This document shows positions 52,617 to 60,698 of a DNA stretch of 64,000 bases, piece after piece. The first letter of the stretch is position 1; each line of letters begins with the position of its first letter. The notes below the pieces were generated by a model. That model had not been told where the DNA came from and did not search any database. It worked only from the letters and a program-made list of their open reading frames with translations. Source of the stretch: Nannocystis sp. (GTDB lineage Bacteria > Myxococcota_A > Polyangia > Nannocystales > Nannocystaceae); NCBI GenBank assembly GCA_016712315.1, contig JADJRG010000013.1, forward strand, positions 2,516,001-2,580,000, in the 5' to 3' direction. Position numbers and translations under genes: made by a program.

Positions 52617-53999
52617 ATGATGAGCATGTCCTCGATTGTGCGCCGTGTGTGCCTCGCCTTCGCGCTGATCGGCGGGCCAGTGTTGGCGGTGGGTGCCCTG
52701 CCGGTGGCGGTGGCGGAGGCAGCGGCGAAGAGGCCGGCGAAGAAGCCAGCGAAGAGGCCGGCGAAGAAGCCGGCGCAGAAGCCGGCGCAGGAGGCGCCAG
52801 CCATGCGGGCTGCTCATGCCCCGGCCGCGGTCGGTGAAGATCCCGGAGGCGAGGGCGAGTTCGACGGTGAGGAGCCGAGCGATGCGGCGGAGCTCGGAGA
52901 TCCCAGCGCGGAGTTCGAGGCGATCGAGGCCGAGATCATGCGGGGGATCGCGGCGGGCGAATACCCCGCGGAGGCGCCGCTTGAGCCCGAGGGCGCAGAG
53001 CCAGACGACGACGCGCCCCGTTGGGTGACGCATCAGGTGATCGCGGGCGAGACGGTCGCTTCGATCGCGACCCGGTACGGCGTGACGAGCAAGGATCTGT
53101 CCCGCTGGAACAAGAAGCTCGACCCGAAGAAGGCGCTGGCAGCGGGTAAGGAGCTGCGGGTGCGCGCGGTTCGGCCGCCGCCGCCGCGCGAGCAGATCGA
53201 GGTGACGGCGGAGAAGGGCGACTCTTGGCGGTCGATCGCCGATGCGCACGGGATCACGGAGAAGGAGCTGCGCCGCTGGAATAAGCCGAAGAAGGGGAAG
53301 GACGGTAAGGCGCCGTCGTCGACCTTGAAGGTCGGTCAGCGGCTGACCCTCTGGGTGGAGCCCCAAGCAGAGGAGGCTCCGGCGGCGCGTCTGCTCGCCG
53401 GTCGGGTGCGGGCCAACGCGTTCAGCATCGGCGCGCCGAACCGCGGGCGCTTGGTCAACGGCGTAGAGCTGCCCGAGCTGCCGCAGCTCTACACGCGTCG
53501 TTCTCCCGAGAAGCTGTACGGATCGAGCCATATGGTCCGCGCGCTGATCGTTGGGATCGCGAATTTTCGCCGACTCGCCCGCTTCGACGGCGAGGTGGTG
53601 ATCAACGCGATCTCGTTGCCTCGCGGCGGGCGCTTTCGGCCGCATCGTTCACACCAGAGCGGCCGCGACGCCGATATCCGCCTGCTCGCGCGGCCAGGCG
53701 TGAAGCACGCGCCGAGCCCTCAAGAGGTCGACTGGATGGCCACGTGGCGGCTACTCAGCGCCCTGATCGCGACCGGCGAGGTGCAATATATCTTCCTCGA
53801 CTACAGCCTGCAGAAGCGCCTATATACGGTCGCGCGGTCGGCAGGGGTGTCGAAGCAGCAGCTCGCTGAGGTGCTCCAGTGGCCTCGGGAGGCGCGCTCG
53901 AACAACGGGATCGTCAGGCACTCGCCAGGGCACAAGGGCCACTTCCATGTGCGTATGAAGTGCGGGCCGCGCGAGAAGCAGTGCGATCCCGGGCGCTGA
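52617..53999 (+). CDS. LysM-containing MepA-type murein endopeptidase
   Basis: A 460-residue exported protein. A Sec signal is followed by a Lys/Pro/Ala repeat (KPAKRPAKKPAQ) and an acidic linker. Two LysM domains follow, HQVIAGETVASIATRYGV... and EVTAEKGDSWRSIADAHGI..., which bind peptidoglycan. The C-terminal domain is penicillin-insensitive murein endopeptidase-like: HQSGRDADIRLL and HKGHFHVRMKC hold the zinc-binding His and Asp residues. Cleaves peptide cross-links in peptidoglycan. ATG at 52617 (or 52620) begins the signal peptide. Confidence 0.9.
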   Translation: MMSMSSIVRRVCLAFALIGGPVLAVGALPVAVAEAAAKRPAKKPAKRPAKKPAQKPAQEAPAMRAAHAPAAVGEDPGGEGEFDGEEPSDAAELGDPSAEFEAIEAEIMRGIAAGEYPAEAPLEPEGAEPDDDAPRWVTHQVIAGETVASIATRYGVTSKDLSRWNKKLDPKKALAAGKELRVRAVRPPPPREQIEVTAEKGDSWRSIADAHGITEKELRRWNKPKKGKDGKAPSSTLKVGQRLTLWVEPQAEEAPAARLLAGRVRANAFSIGAPNRGRLVNGVELPELPQLYTRRSPEKLYGSSHMVRALIVGIANFRRLARFDGEVVINAISLPRGGRFRPHRSHQSGRDADIRLLARPGVKHAPSPQEVDWMATWRLLSALIATGEVQYIFLDYSLQKRLYTVARSAGVSKQQLAEVLQWPREARSNNGIVRHSPGHKGHFHVRMKCGPREKQCDPGR

Positions 54000-54068
54000 C
54001 AGCTCCGAGGGGCTGCTGCGCCGGCAGAGCTTGCCGGGGGCGCGCGCGGGGGCTAGAACCCGCGGGCG

Positions 54069-54353
54069 ATGGAGATGCACATAACCTCCCATACCTTCAA
54101 GACCGACGACTGGGAGACCATCGACTCGATCTGGAACAGCCCGTTCTTCTACTGGAAACGCAGCGGGCTGCGCGTGTCGCCGCCAGTGCCGCTGCAGATC
54201 AAGGTGATGGGGAAGATCGTCGACGCGTCGGATGAGGGGTGGATCAACATCGGCGGCCTGAGCGCGATGTTCATCCAGTCGATCCAGGCGCGTGGGAGCA
54301 AGGGGCAGGCGATCCGCGTCGAGGTCGGTGAGGAGATCCTCGAGGACGCCTAG
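54069..54353 (+). CDS. Small conserved-looking protein of unknown function
   Basis: A 94-residue soluble protein with no signal or membrane segment. It has alternating strands (HITSHTFKTDDWETI, PLQIKVMGKIVDASDEGWINIGGLSAMFIQ, AIRVEVGEEILE). The codon use fits the genome and the protein is not a shadow of another frame. Function unknown; convergent with the gene at 54397. Confidence 0.6.
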   Translation: MEMHITSHTFKTDDWETIDSIWNSPFFYWKRSGLRVSPPVPLQIKVMGKIVDASDEGWINIGGLSAMFIQSIQARGSKGQAIRVEVGEEILEDA

Positions 54354-54396
54354 GCGGGGCGGCGCGCGCGGCCGCCCGTCGTTGTTGGTCCGCGCG

Positions 54397-54879
54397 CTAG
54401 TTCGCGCGCTTCTCGGGCTCTTGGTACCAGGCGAGCGGCTCGATCATGTCGCTGAGGGTCGTGAGATCGACGCGGACGCCCTTGTCGCTGAAAAAGAGGT
54501 CATTGGCGACCAGCGGGCTGCGGCGCTGAGCAATAAAGAGGATCGGGTCGGCGCTGCGGGTGTAGCCGAGCTGGACGATCGCGTTCTTGATCCAGCGGCC
54601 TTCGTCGCCGAATGAGTGCTCGCGCAGGAGGCGGTAAAAACCCTCGTGTGGCAGCTTGATCAGCGAATTAGCCCAGCCGAAGTCCGGCGAGGGGACCTTG
54701 AGGCCCGGCATCTGGAAGCGCCACTGGTTGTTGTTGTTCTGCACAGGCAGCAGCACCGAGGCCGGCGCGAACTCGGCGTCCGTGCGGATCAGGATGAGCA
54801 TGCCAGGCTGCACCTGGGCCTCCTGTCCGGGGAGGGCTTTGGTAGTCTTGTAGATCCCGGGCTGATAGGTCGCGGCCAT
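54397..54879 (-). CDS. Hypothetical soluble protein
   Basis: A 160-residue protein with mixed strands and no signal or membrane segment. Notable are a Pro/Gly turn-rich N-terminus (YQPGIYKTTKALPGQEAQV), the run NNNNQW and a KLPHEGFYRLLREHSFG segment. Function unknown. The ATG at 54879 is preferred to a GTG 12 bases upstream. Divergent from the RNase G gene. Confidence 0.65.
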   Translation of the reverse strand: MAATYQPGIYKTTKALPGQEAQVQPGMLILIRTDAEFAPASVLLPVQNNNNQWRFQMPGLKVPSPDFGWANSLIKLPHEGFYRLLREHSFGDEGRWIKNAIVQLGYTRSADPILFIAQRRSPLVANDLFFSDKGVRVDLTTLSDMIEPLAWYQEPEKRAN

Positions 54880-55030
54880 GGCGGGTGACACTACAGGAGA
54901 GCGCTCGCCCGGGAAAGGGCCGCTCCAGTCTTCGCCTCGGGGTCCACGGCCGCGGGGGTGGCGCAGGTGGATGAAGACGCTCAGCGCTTGCCCATCCGCG
55001 CCCGCGGTATGCTAGGAATGCGCGGGCACC

Positions 55031-56554
55031 GTGTCTGATTCTGTCATCGTCGTGAACGCCGACGGCCCGGAGACCCGGGTCGCTCTCATCGAGAACGGTA
55101 TCCTCTCCGAGCTCTTCATCGAGCGCGACCGGGAGCGCGGGACCGTCGGTAATGTCTACAAGGGTAAGGTCCTGCGGGTCTTGCCGGGTATGCAGGCCGC
55201 GTTCGTCGACATCGGCGAGGAGAAGGCCGCTTTCCTCTACGCGGGCGACATCGCCGTCAGCGGGGCCACGGAGGCCCGCACGACGGATGACGATGACGAC
55301 GACGAGGCGATCCCCCGGCGCTCAGGCAAGCAGCAAGAGATCAGCGAGCTGGTCCGCCCAGGCCAAGAGATCTTGGTCCAGGTGGTCAAGGATCCGATCT
55401 CGAGCAAGGGCGCGCGGATCACCACGTACATCTCGCTGCCCGGCCGCAACGTCGTCTTTATGCCGACGGTCAGCCACATCGGCATCTCGCGGCGGATCGC
55501 CAGCGAGCGCGATCGCAAGCGCCTGCGCAAGCTGATCGACCAGATGCGCCCGCAAGGGGCCGGCTTCATCGTCCGCACGGTCGCAGAGCACGCCTCCAAC
55601 GGGCAGGTGCGCGGCGACATGGACTATCTGCTGCGCCTCTGGTCCAACATCAAGGTCAACGAGCGGATGCACCGCGCGCCGGTGCTGCTGTACCGCGACC
55701 TCAACTTGATGCTGCGGGTGGTCCGCGATCACCTCTCGCCGGAGCTCGATCGGGTGATCGTCGACGACCGCGCGGAGCACGAGCGCCTGGTCCGCTTCGT
55801 GTCGGCGTTTATGCCGGACTACGCCGACAAGATCGAGCTGTACAGCGGCCGCGAGCCGATCTTCGACGGCTACGGGATCGAGCAAGAGATCGACCGCGCG
55901 CTCGAGCGCAAGGTCGGCCTCAAGAGCGGCGGCTCGCTGATCTTCGACCAAGGTGAGGCGCTCACCGCGATCGACGTCAACACCGGCAAATTCGTCGGCG
56001 CGAAGGGCAAGACCCTCGAAGAGACGATCACCCAGACCAACCTCGAGGCCGCCGGCGAGATCGCTGAGCAGCTCCGCCTCCGCAACCTCGGCGGCTTGGT
56101 GATCATCGACTTCATCGACATGGACAAGGAGTCCAACCGGCGCAAGGTCTACCGCAAGCTGCAAGACGCGCTCCGCCGCGACCGCGCGAAGGCCCACATC
56201 ACCAAGATCTCCGAGATGGGCCTGGTCGAGATGAGCCGCAAGCGCACCCGCGAGAGCCTGCTCCGCGGCCTCACCGCGACCTGCGAGACGTGCAAAGGCA
56301 AGGGGTACACGAAGAGCGCGTCGACGATGGTCTACGAGATCTTGCGCGAGATCCGGCGCGAGGCGCCGCACATGACCGGCGACACCGTGATCATCCACGT
56401 CTCACCGTCGGTGGCCGACGCGATGAAGGGCGTCGAGCTGCCCGCGGTCGACCACATGGTGAAGCGCGTGCAGAAGGGCATCGACGTGCAGGCGCGTAAG
56501 GACTTCCACATCGAGCACTTCGAGATCCGATCGCGTACGACAATGCGTGACTAG
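55031..56554 (+). CDS. rng: Ribonuclease E/G family protein (RNase G)
   Basis: A 507-residue endoribonuclease that processes rRNA and decays mRNA. The N-terminal half contains the split S1 RNA-binding domain (GTVGNVYKGKVLRVLPGMQAAFVDIG) with an acidic insert of about 25 residues (TTDDDDDDEA, about residues 84-100). The catalytic DNase-I-like subdomain has AIDVNTGKFVG and IIDFIDMD, the magnesium-binding Asp residues. CETCKGKGY supplies the zinc-link Cys pair. No RNase E-type C-terminal degradosome tail, hence RNase G. Start is GTG at 55031. The PilZ gene follows after 14 bases. Confidence 0.93.
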   Translation: MSDSVIVVNADGPETRVALIENGILSELFIERDRERGTVGNVYKGKVLRVLPGMQAAFVDIGEEKAAFLYAGDIAVSGATEARTTDDDDDDEAIPRRSGKQQEISELVRPGQEILVQVVKDPISSKGARITTYISLPGRNVVFMPTVSHIGISRRIASERDRKRLRKLIDQMRPQGAGFIVRTVAEHASNGQVRGDMDYLLRLWSNIKVNERMHRAPVLLYRDLNLMLRVVRDHLSPELDRVIVDDRAEHERLVRFVSAFMPDYADKIELYSGREPIFDGYGIEQEIDRALERKVGLKSGGSLIFDQGEALTAIDVNTGKFVGAKGKTLEETITQTNLEAAGEIAEQLRLRNLGGLVIIDFIDMDKESNRRKVYRKLQDALRRDRAKAHITKISEMGLVEMSRKRTRESLLRGLTATCETCKGKGYTKSASTMVYEILREIRREAPHMTGDTVIIHVSPSVADAMKGVELPAVDHMVKRVQKGIDVQARKDFHIEHFEIRSRTTMRD

Positions 56555-56568
56555 CGCGGGAGGCGGGG

Positions 56569-57093
56569 ATGGGCGACTTCGGCGAGGCAGACGAGCGGCG
56601 GGAGAGCGAGCGCTACAGCGTCAACCACGAGCTCGCGCGGGTGCGCCCGGGCTCGATCGCCTACATCAGCAACATCAGCGAGACGGGGGTGTTTGTCAGC
56701 ACGCGCCACCGCCTCCCCGTGGGCGCGGCGCTCGAGCTGCGCTTCACCGTGTTGATGGACGATCCGGTGCTGATCAGCGGTAAGGGCAAGGTCGCCTATC
56801 ACCTCGACGAGCCGCGCGGGATGGGCGTCGAGTTCGTGGATCTGCCGCCTGATATGGCGCTGCGGGTCGCGGACGTGGTCTCGCAGGCGCGCGCGCGCGA
56901 GGCCGATGAGTCGAGTAAGCCGCTGCGGATCCGTGAGCTCACGGCGGCGGAGCGGGCGGAGCTGGGGGAGCCGGCGGCGAGCGCCTCGGCGACGGCGGAA
57001 TTGAGCGCCTCTTCGATCGAAGAGATCCCCTCGTTCGGCTCGATGGGTAGCGGCGCGCAGCCGGTCGAAGAGCCCGAGTACGAGGACTTTTAA
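56569..57093 (+). CDS. PilZ-domain protein
   Basis: A 174-residue protein. RRESERYSV supplies the RxxxR part and SNISETGVFVS the (D/N)xSxxG part of the c-di-GMP-binding PilZ motif. The domain covers about residues 10-110; the rest is an Ala/Ser/Glu-rich tail ending in PEYEDF. A role in motility or surface regulation is inferred from the family. It lies 14 bases downstream of RNase G and may be in the same transcript. Confidence 0.85.
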   Translation: MGDFGEADERRESERYSVNHELARVRPGSIAYISNISETGVFVSTRHRLPVGAALELRFTVLMDDPVLISGKGKVAYHLDEPRGMGVEFVDLPPDMALRVADVVSQARAREADESSKPLRIRELTAAERAELGEPAASASATAELSASSIEEIPSFGSMGSGAQPVEEPEYEDF

Positions 57094-57183
57094 GCGGCTG
57101 GTCAGGCCGTGTGTGGAGTCTCTGGCGGGCGGGGGGCGCTTGTGCTGGAGACCAGGGCTCGATCGTGGCATGGATGCCCGGCC

Positions 57184-57567
57184 ATGTCCGCTGCCCTGGA
57201 GCTCACGATCTCCAAGACTTTCCGCTTCGAGGCGGCCCACTCGTTCTCCCACGAGGCCGCGGGTCACCCGTTCACGCGCTTGCACGGCCACTCCTTCGAG
57301 GGCGTGCTGACGCTTACGGGCGAAGCGGAGGCGGCGGGCGGCTTCGTCGCTGACTTCTGGCGGGTGGAGCGGGTGATCCAAGAGGCGCTCAGCGGCTTCG
57401 ATCACGGCTACCTCAACGAGATCCCTGACCTGCCGACGCCGTCGCTCGAGAACATCGCGATGACGCTGTTTCGCCGGCTCAGCGATCGCTTGCCGGGGGT
57501 GGTCGAGGTCGAGATCCGGCGGCCCTCTTGTGGGGAGAGCGCGCGGGTGCGGCGAGGGGATCGGTGA
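57184..57567 (+). CDS. 6-pyruvoyl-tetrahydropterin synthase / QueD-like protein lacking the usual Cys
   Basis: A 127-residue protein of the PTPS fold. FEAAHSF supplies one zinc His (His19) and LHGHSF the other two (His34, His36). PTPSLENIA is the substrate Glu motif, present. At the position of the catalytic Cys in QueD (GHKCGRLHGH in E. coli) this protein has GHPFTRLHGH, so Cys is replaced by Phe30. The reaction is therefore not safely QueD, and it may be a divergent PTPS. The stop codon overlaps the start of a pteridine-reductase-like gene by one base, suggesting one pterin pathway. Confidence 0.82.
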   Translation: MSAALELTISKTFRFEAAHSFSHEAAGHPFTRLHGHSFEGVLTLTGEAEAAGGFVADFWRVERVIQEALSGFDHGYLNEIPDLPTPSLENIAMTLFRRLSDRLPGVVEVEIRRPSCGESARVRRGDR

Positions 57568-58334
57568 TGTCTCTGCGAAGAAAGACGGTGCTGATCACAG
57601 GGGCGGCCGCGCGCGTGGGGCGGGCGATCGCGCTCGATCTGGCGACCGACGGCTGGGCGGTGGCGGTGCACTACAACCGCTCTGAGGCCGCGGCCGCGGC
57701 GGTGGTCGACAAGATCGTCGGCGCCGGCGGCGAGGCGGCGCTGGTGCGCGCGGACCTGGGGGAAGAGGAGCAGACGGCGGCGCTGATCGGCGCGGCCGCG
57801 TCGGCGCTGGGCCGGCCGCTCGACGCGCTCGTCAACAACGCGTCGTCGTTCGAGAAAGACAGCCTGACGACGATGACCCGCGCGTCATGGGACCTCCACA
57901 TGGAGGCGAACCTGCGGGCGCCGTGCGTGCTCGCCCAGGCGTTCGCGGCGGCGCTGCCCGAGGGGCGCAGCGGCGCGATCGTCAACCTGGTCGATCAGCG
58001 GGTGCGCAAGCCGACCCCGCAGTTCTTCTCGTACGCGATCTCGAAGGCGGCGCTGGCGTGGGTGACGGTGACGATGGCTCAGGCGCTGGCCCCGAGGATC
58101 CGCGTCAACGCGATCGCGCCCGGGCCGACCCTCAGGAATTCGCGGCAGACCGAGGCCGACTGGCAGGCGCAGGTCGAGGCGACGCTGCTGCGCTCCGGCT
58201 CGCCGCCCGACGAGATCGTCGCGGCCGTGCGCTACCTGCTCAGCGCGTCGGCGGTCACGGGGCAGATCCTGGTCGTCGACGGCGGCCAGCACCTGGCATG
58301 GAAGACCGCGGACGTGTGGGGGATCGCCGAGTAG
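57567..58334 (+). CDS. SDR of the pteridine reductase (PTR1/FolM) type
   Basis: A 255-residue short-chain dehydrogenase. The nucleotide motif is TGAAARVG (T11-G18), the TGxxxRxG variant of pteridine reductases, in place of TGxxxGxG. The catalytic set matches PTR1: Asp143, Tyr156 and Lys160 (Asp to Tyr 13, Tyr to Lys 4 residues). HYNRSE near residue 35 fits NADPH specificity. It would reduce a dihydro- or fully oxidised pterin. It starts within the stop codon of the PTPS-like gene, so the two are translationally coupled. Confidence 0.9.
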   Translation: MSLRRKTVLITGAAARVGRAIALDLATDGWAVAVHYNRSEAAAAAVVDKIVGAGGEAALVRADLGEEEQTAALIGAAASALGRPLDALVNNASSFEKDSLTTMTRASWDLHMEANLRAPCVLAQAFAAALPEGRSGAIVNLVDQRVRKPTPQFFSYAISKAALAWVTVTMAQALAPRIRVNAIAPGPTLRNSRQTEADWQAQVEATLLRSGSPPDEIVAAVRYLLSASAVTGQILVVDGGQHLAWKTADVWGIAE

Positions 58335-58360
58335 CGCGCCCCCGCGCGTGAGCGGGCGGA

Positions 58361-58389
58361 TTGCCGCGGTCGTAGAAGGGCGCCATAGT
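58361..58389 (+). promoter_or_regulatory. Candidate promoter of the J-domain gene
   Basis: TTGCCG (58361-58366), 17-base spacer, CATAGT (58384-58389), with GTG at 58396 only 6 bases after the -10 box. The same -35 sequence is at the gap promoter (872-877). Confidence 0.4.
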
Positions 58390-58395
58390 GGCGCG

Positions 58396-58881
58396 GTGAG
58401 CATCACGAAGCGCTTTTGGGACCTCGCCCGCGCCAACGTCAGCGACTTCCGATCGGCGTTCACCTCCGATGAGGGCGGCCTCAGCGCGGACGAGCGGCGG
58501 GTGCTCGACGCGGAGCTGCGCCAGCGGAACGAGGATGGTTCGGTGGGGTCACGCGCGGGGCGGGCGGCGCGTACGGTCCGCTCCGCCGCAGAGGACGCCT
58601 GGGAGCGCGCCTACGAGGCCGCGCAAGCGCGGGCAGGCGCGAGCGGCGGCTACGGCGGGGCTCGCGTCGATCCCGAGAAGGAGCGCCTCAAGTGGCACAA
58701 GGTGCTGGAGGTCGAGCCTGGCGCCGACTTTGAGTCGATCCGTCGGTCGTACCGCCGCCTGGTGATGAAGTTCCACCCGGATCGCTTCGCCCAGGATCCC
58801 GAGAAGTACAAGGTGGCGACCGAGGTGACCCGCAAGATCACAGAGGCTTATGAGGGCCTCAGCGCGCTGCACGGCCGTTGA
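58396..58881 (+). CDS. J-domain protein
   Basis: A 161-residue protein. The N-terminal about 95 residues are a charged, helical region with no recognised domain (ITKRFWDLARANVSDFRSAF...). The C-terminal J domain (about 96-155) has the HPD signature in MKFHPDRF, the contact for DnaK-type chaperones. The J domain is at the C-terminus, unlike classic DnaJ. GTG at 58396 is chosen from the promoter position; a GTG 48 bases earlier is possible. Confidence 0.82.
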   Translation: MSITKRFWDLARANVSDFRSAFTSDEGGLSADERRVLDAELRQRNEDGSVGSRAGRAARTVRSAAEDAWERAYEAAQARAGASGGYGGARVDPEKERLKWHKVLEVEPGADFESIRRSYRRLVMKFHPDRFAQDPEKYKVATEVTRKITEAYEGLSALHGR

Positions 58882-58931
58882 GCGGAGGTGTGGTGGACGG
58901 CCGGCGCGGCTGTTACCTTTCGCGCGCTCGT

Positions 58932-59750
58932 ATGACCACCAGCAAGACCCCCGCCCGAGGCACGATCGCCTCCCGCGCCGATCGCCATGCGCTCTATGAG
59001 CGCGCCGTTCAGGACACCGAGCGGGACGTCCGCTTCTTCGCGCGCAGCTATCGCAAGCTGCGCGGTCACGAGCCGATGACCTTGCGCGAGGACTTTTGCG
59101 GGACCGCGGCGCTGTGCTTGTCGTGGGTGAAGAGCCACGCCGAGCGGACCGCGATCGGCGTCGACCTCTCGCAAGACACGATGGACTGGGGGATCCGCAA
59201 CCGGATCCTGCCGGCGGGCGGCGACTACGTCGACCGGATCTCGCTGGTGCACGGCGACGTACGCGAGGTGAGGCGGCCGAAGGTCGACATCGTCTGCGCC
59301 CAGAACTTCTCATACTACTGCTTCAAGACCCGCGCGGAGCTGGTCGAGTACTTCAGGGCGGCGCGCGCGGGCCTCCAGCGCGACGGGGTCTTCTTCCTCG
59401 ACCTCTTGGGCGGCACCGAGGTGATGATGGAGGGGATCACCGACAACGACCTCGGCGAATTCACCTACCGCTGGGAGCAGGCGCGCTTCAACATCGTCAA
59501 CCACGACTTCGTCTGCCACATCCACTTCCTCTTCCCGGACGGCTCGCGGATCCTGCGCGCGTTCACCTACGACTGGCGCCTGTGGACGATGCCGGAGATC
59601 CGAGAATTGCTGCTCGAGGCGGGCTTCTCCGACGTGCATTTTTATTGGGAGAAGACCGACGCCGAGGGCGAGGGCATGGGGGTCTTTTATGAACCTGACC
59701 ACGTGGACAACCAAGAGATCTGGTGGACGTACGTGGCGGCGGAGCGTTGA
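58932..59750 (+). CDS. SAM-dependent methyltransferase, first of a tandem pair
   Basis: A 272-residue Rossmann-fold protein. LREDFCGTA (about residues 52-60) is the SAM loop, AIGVDLSQDTMDWG the second strand, and VHGDVREVRRPKVDIVCAQNFSYYCF the following strand and active site. No membrane segment. It is about 45% similar by eye to the next gene (LREDFCGTA..., GGTEAID, LRELLLEAGF). The substrate is unknown; the Tyr/Trp/Phe-rich C-terminal half is distinctive. Confidence 0.75.
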   Translation: MTTSKTPARGTIASRADRHALYERAVQDTERDVRFFARSYRKLRGHEPMTLREDFCGTAALCLSWVKSHAERTAIGVDLSQDTMDWGIRNRILPAGGDYVDRISLVHGDVREVRRPKVDIVCAQNFSYYCFKTRAELVEYFRAARAGLQRDGVFFLDLLGGTEVMMEGITDNDLGEFTYRWEQARFNIVNHDFVCHIHFLFPDGSRILRAFTYDWRLWTMPEIRELLLEAGFSDVHFYWEKTDAEGEGMGVFYEPDHVDNQEIWWTYVAAER

Positions 59751-59783
59751 TCCGCCGCGGCGCAGCGCGCAGGAGCGAGGGCG

Positions 59784-60650
59784 ATGAGCAAGAAGCCGCG
59801 TAAGAGGCCAGTGAAGCGTCCAGGGGCGGGCAAGCGGCCGTCTCTGGCCGAGCGAGCCGACATCCATGATCTCTACCAGCGCTCGGTGCAGTCTCCTGAG
59901 GCCGACTGCGAGTTCTTCGCCGAGACCTTCGCGGCGCTGCGAGGACGACCGGCGCTGCGCCTGCGGGAGGACTTCTGTGGGACCGCGCATATGGCGACGA
60001 CCTGGTGTAAGGGACACCCCGAGCGCAGCGCCGTCGGCGTCGACCTCGACGCGGCGACCCTCGAGTGGGGGCGGGTCCACAACCTCGCGCCAGCGGGCCC
60101 AGCGGTGGCGTCGCGGGTGACGCTGATCCACGGCGATGTGCGCGAGGCGAGCGCGCCCCTGGCGGACATGACCTGCGCGATGAATTTTTCGTTCTGCGTC
60201 TTCAAGGCGCGGGCGGAGCTGCGGGCCTACTTCGAGGCGGTGCGCCGCGGCCTGCGCGAGGACGGGGTCTTCCTCGCGGAGATCTACGGCGGCACCGAGG
60301 CGATCGATGTGCTCGAGGAGGAGCGCGAGGTCGGCCCGCACACGTACGTGTGGGAGCAGGAGCGCTACGATCCGATCGACCACAGCACGACCTGCCACAT
60401 CTCGTTCACGATGAGCGACGGCTCGAAGATCGAGCGCGCGTTCAGCTATGAGTGGCGGCTGTGGAGCTTGCCAGAGCTGCGCGAGCTGCTGCTCGAGGCG
60501 GGTTTTCGTGAGGTGAAGATCTTCTGGGAGGAGGTCGGGCCCGACGAGGACGACCCGGAGATGCTGCGCGGCACCGGCACCTACGTCGAGCTGCGCTCGC
60601 TGGACGAGAACCAGGAGAGCTGGCTCGCGTACGTCGTCGCGCTCGCCTGA
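59784..60650 (+). CDS. SAM-dependent methyltransferase, second of a tandem pair
   Basis: A 288-residue paralogue of the preceding gene with a basic Lys/Arg/Pro-rich N-terminus (KKPRKRPVKRPGAGKRPS). The same motifs recur: LREDFCGTA, AVGVDLDAATLEWG, IHGDVREA, MNFSFCVFKARAEL and SLPELRELLLEAGF. The tandem arrangement (33 bases apart) indicates a duplication; the two may act on related substrates. Function unknown. Confidence 0.75.
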   Translation: MSKKPRKRPVKRPGAGKRPSLAERADIHDLYQRSVQSPEADCEFFAETFAALRGRPALRLREDFCGTAHMATTWCKGHPERSAVGVDLDAATLEWGRVHNLAPAGPAVASRVTLIHGDVREASAPLADMTCAMNFSFCVFKARAELRAYFEAVRRGLREDGVFLAEIYGGTEAIDVLEEEREVGPHTYVWEQERYDPIDHSTTCHISFTMSDGSKIERAFSYEWRLWSLPELRELLLEAGFREVKIFWEEVGPDEDDPEMLRGTGTYVELRSLDENQESWLAYVVALA

Positions 60651-60698
60651 GCGATCGCGCGGGCGCGTCCGCGCGGGCTTGGTGTACCCTGCGCGGCG

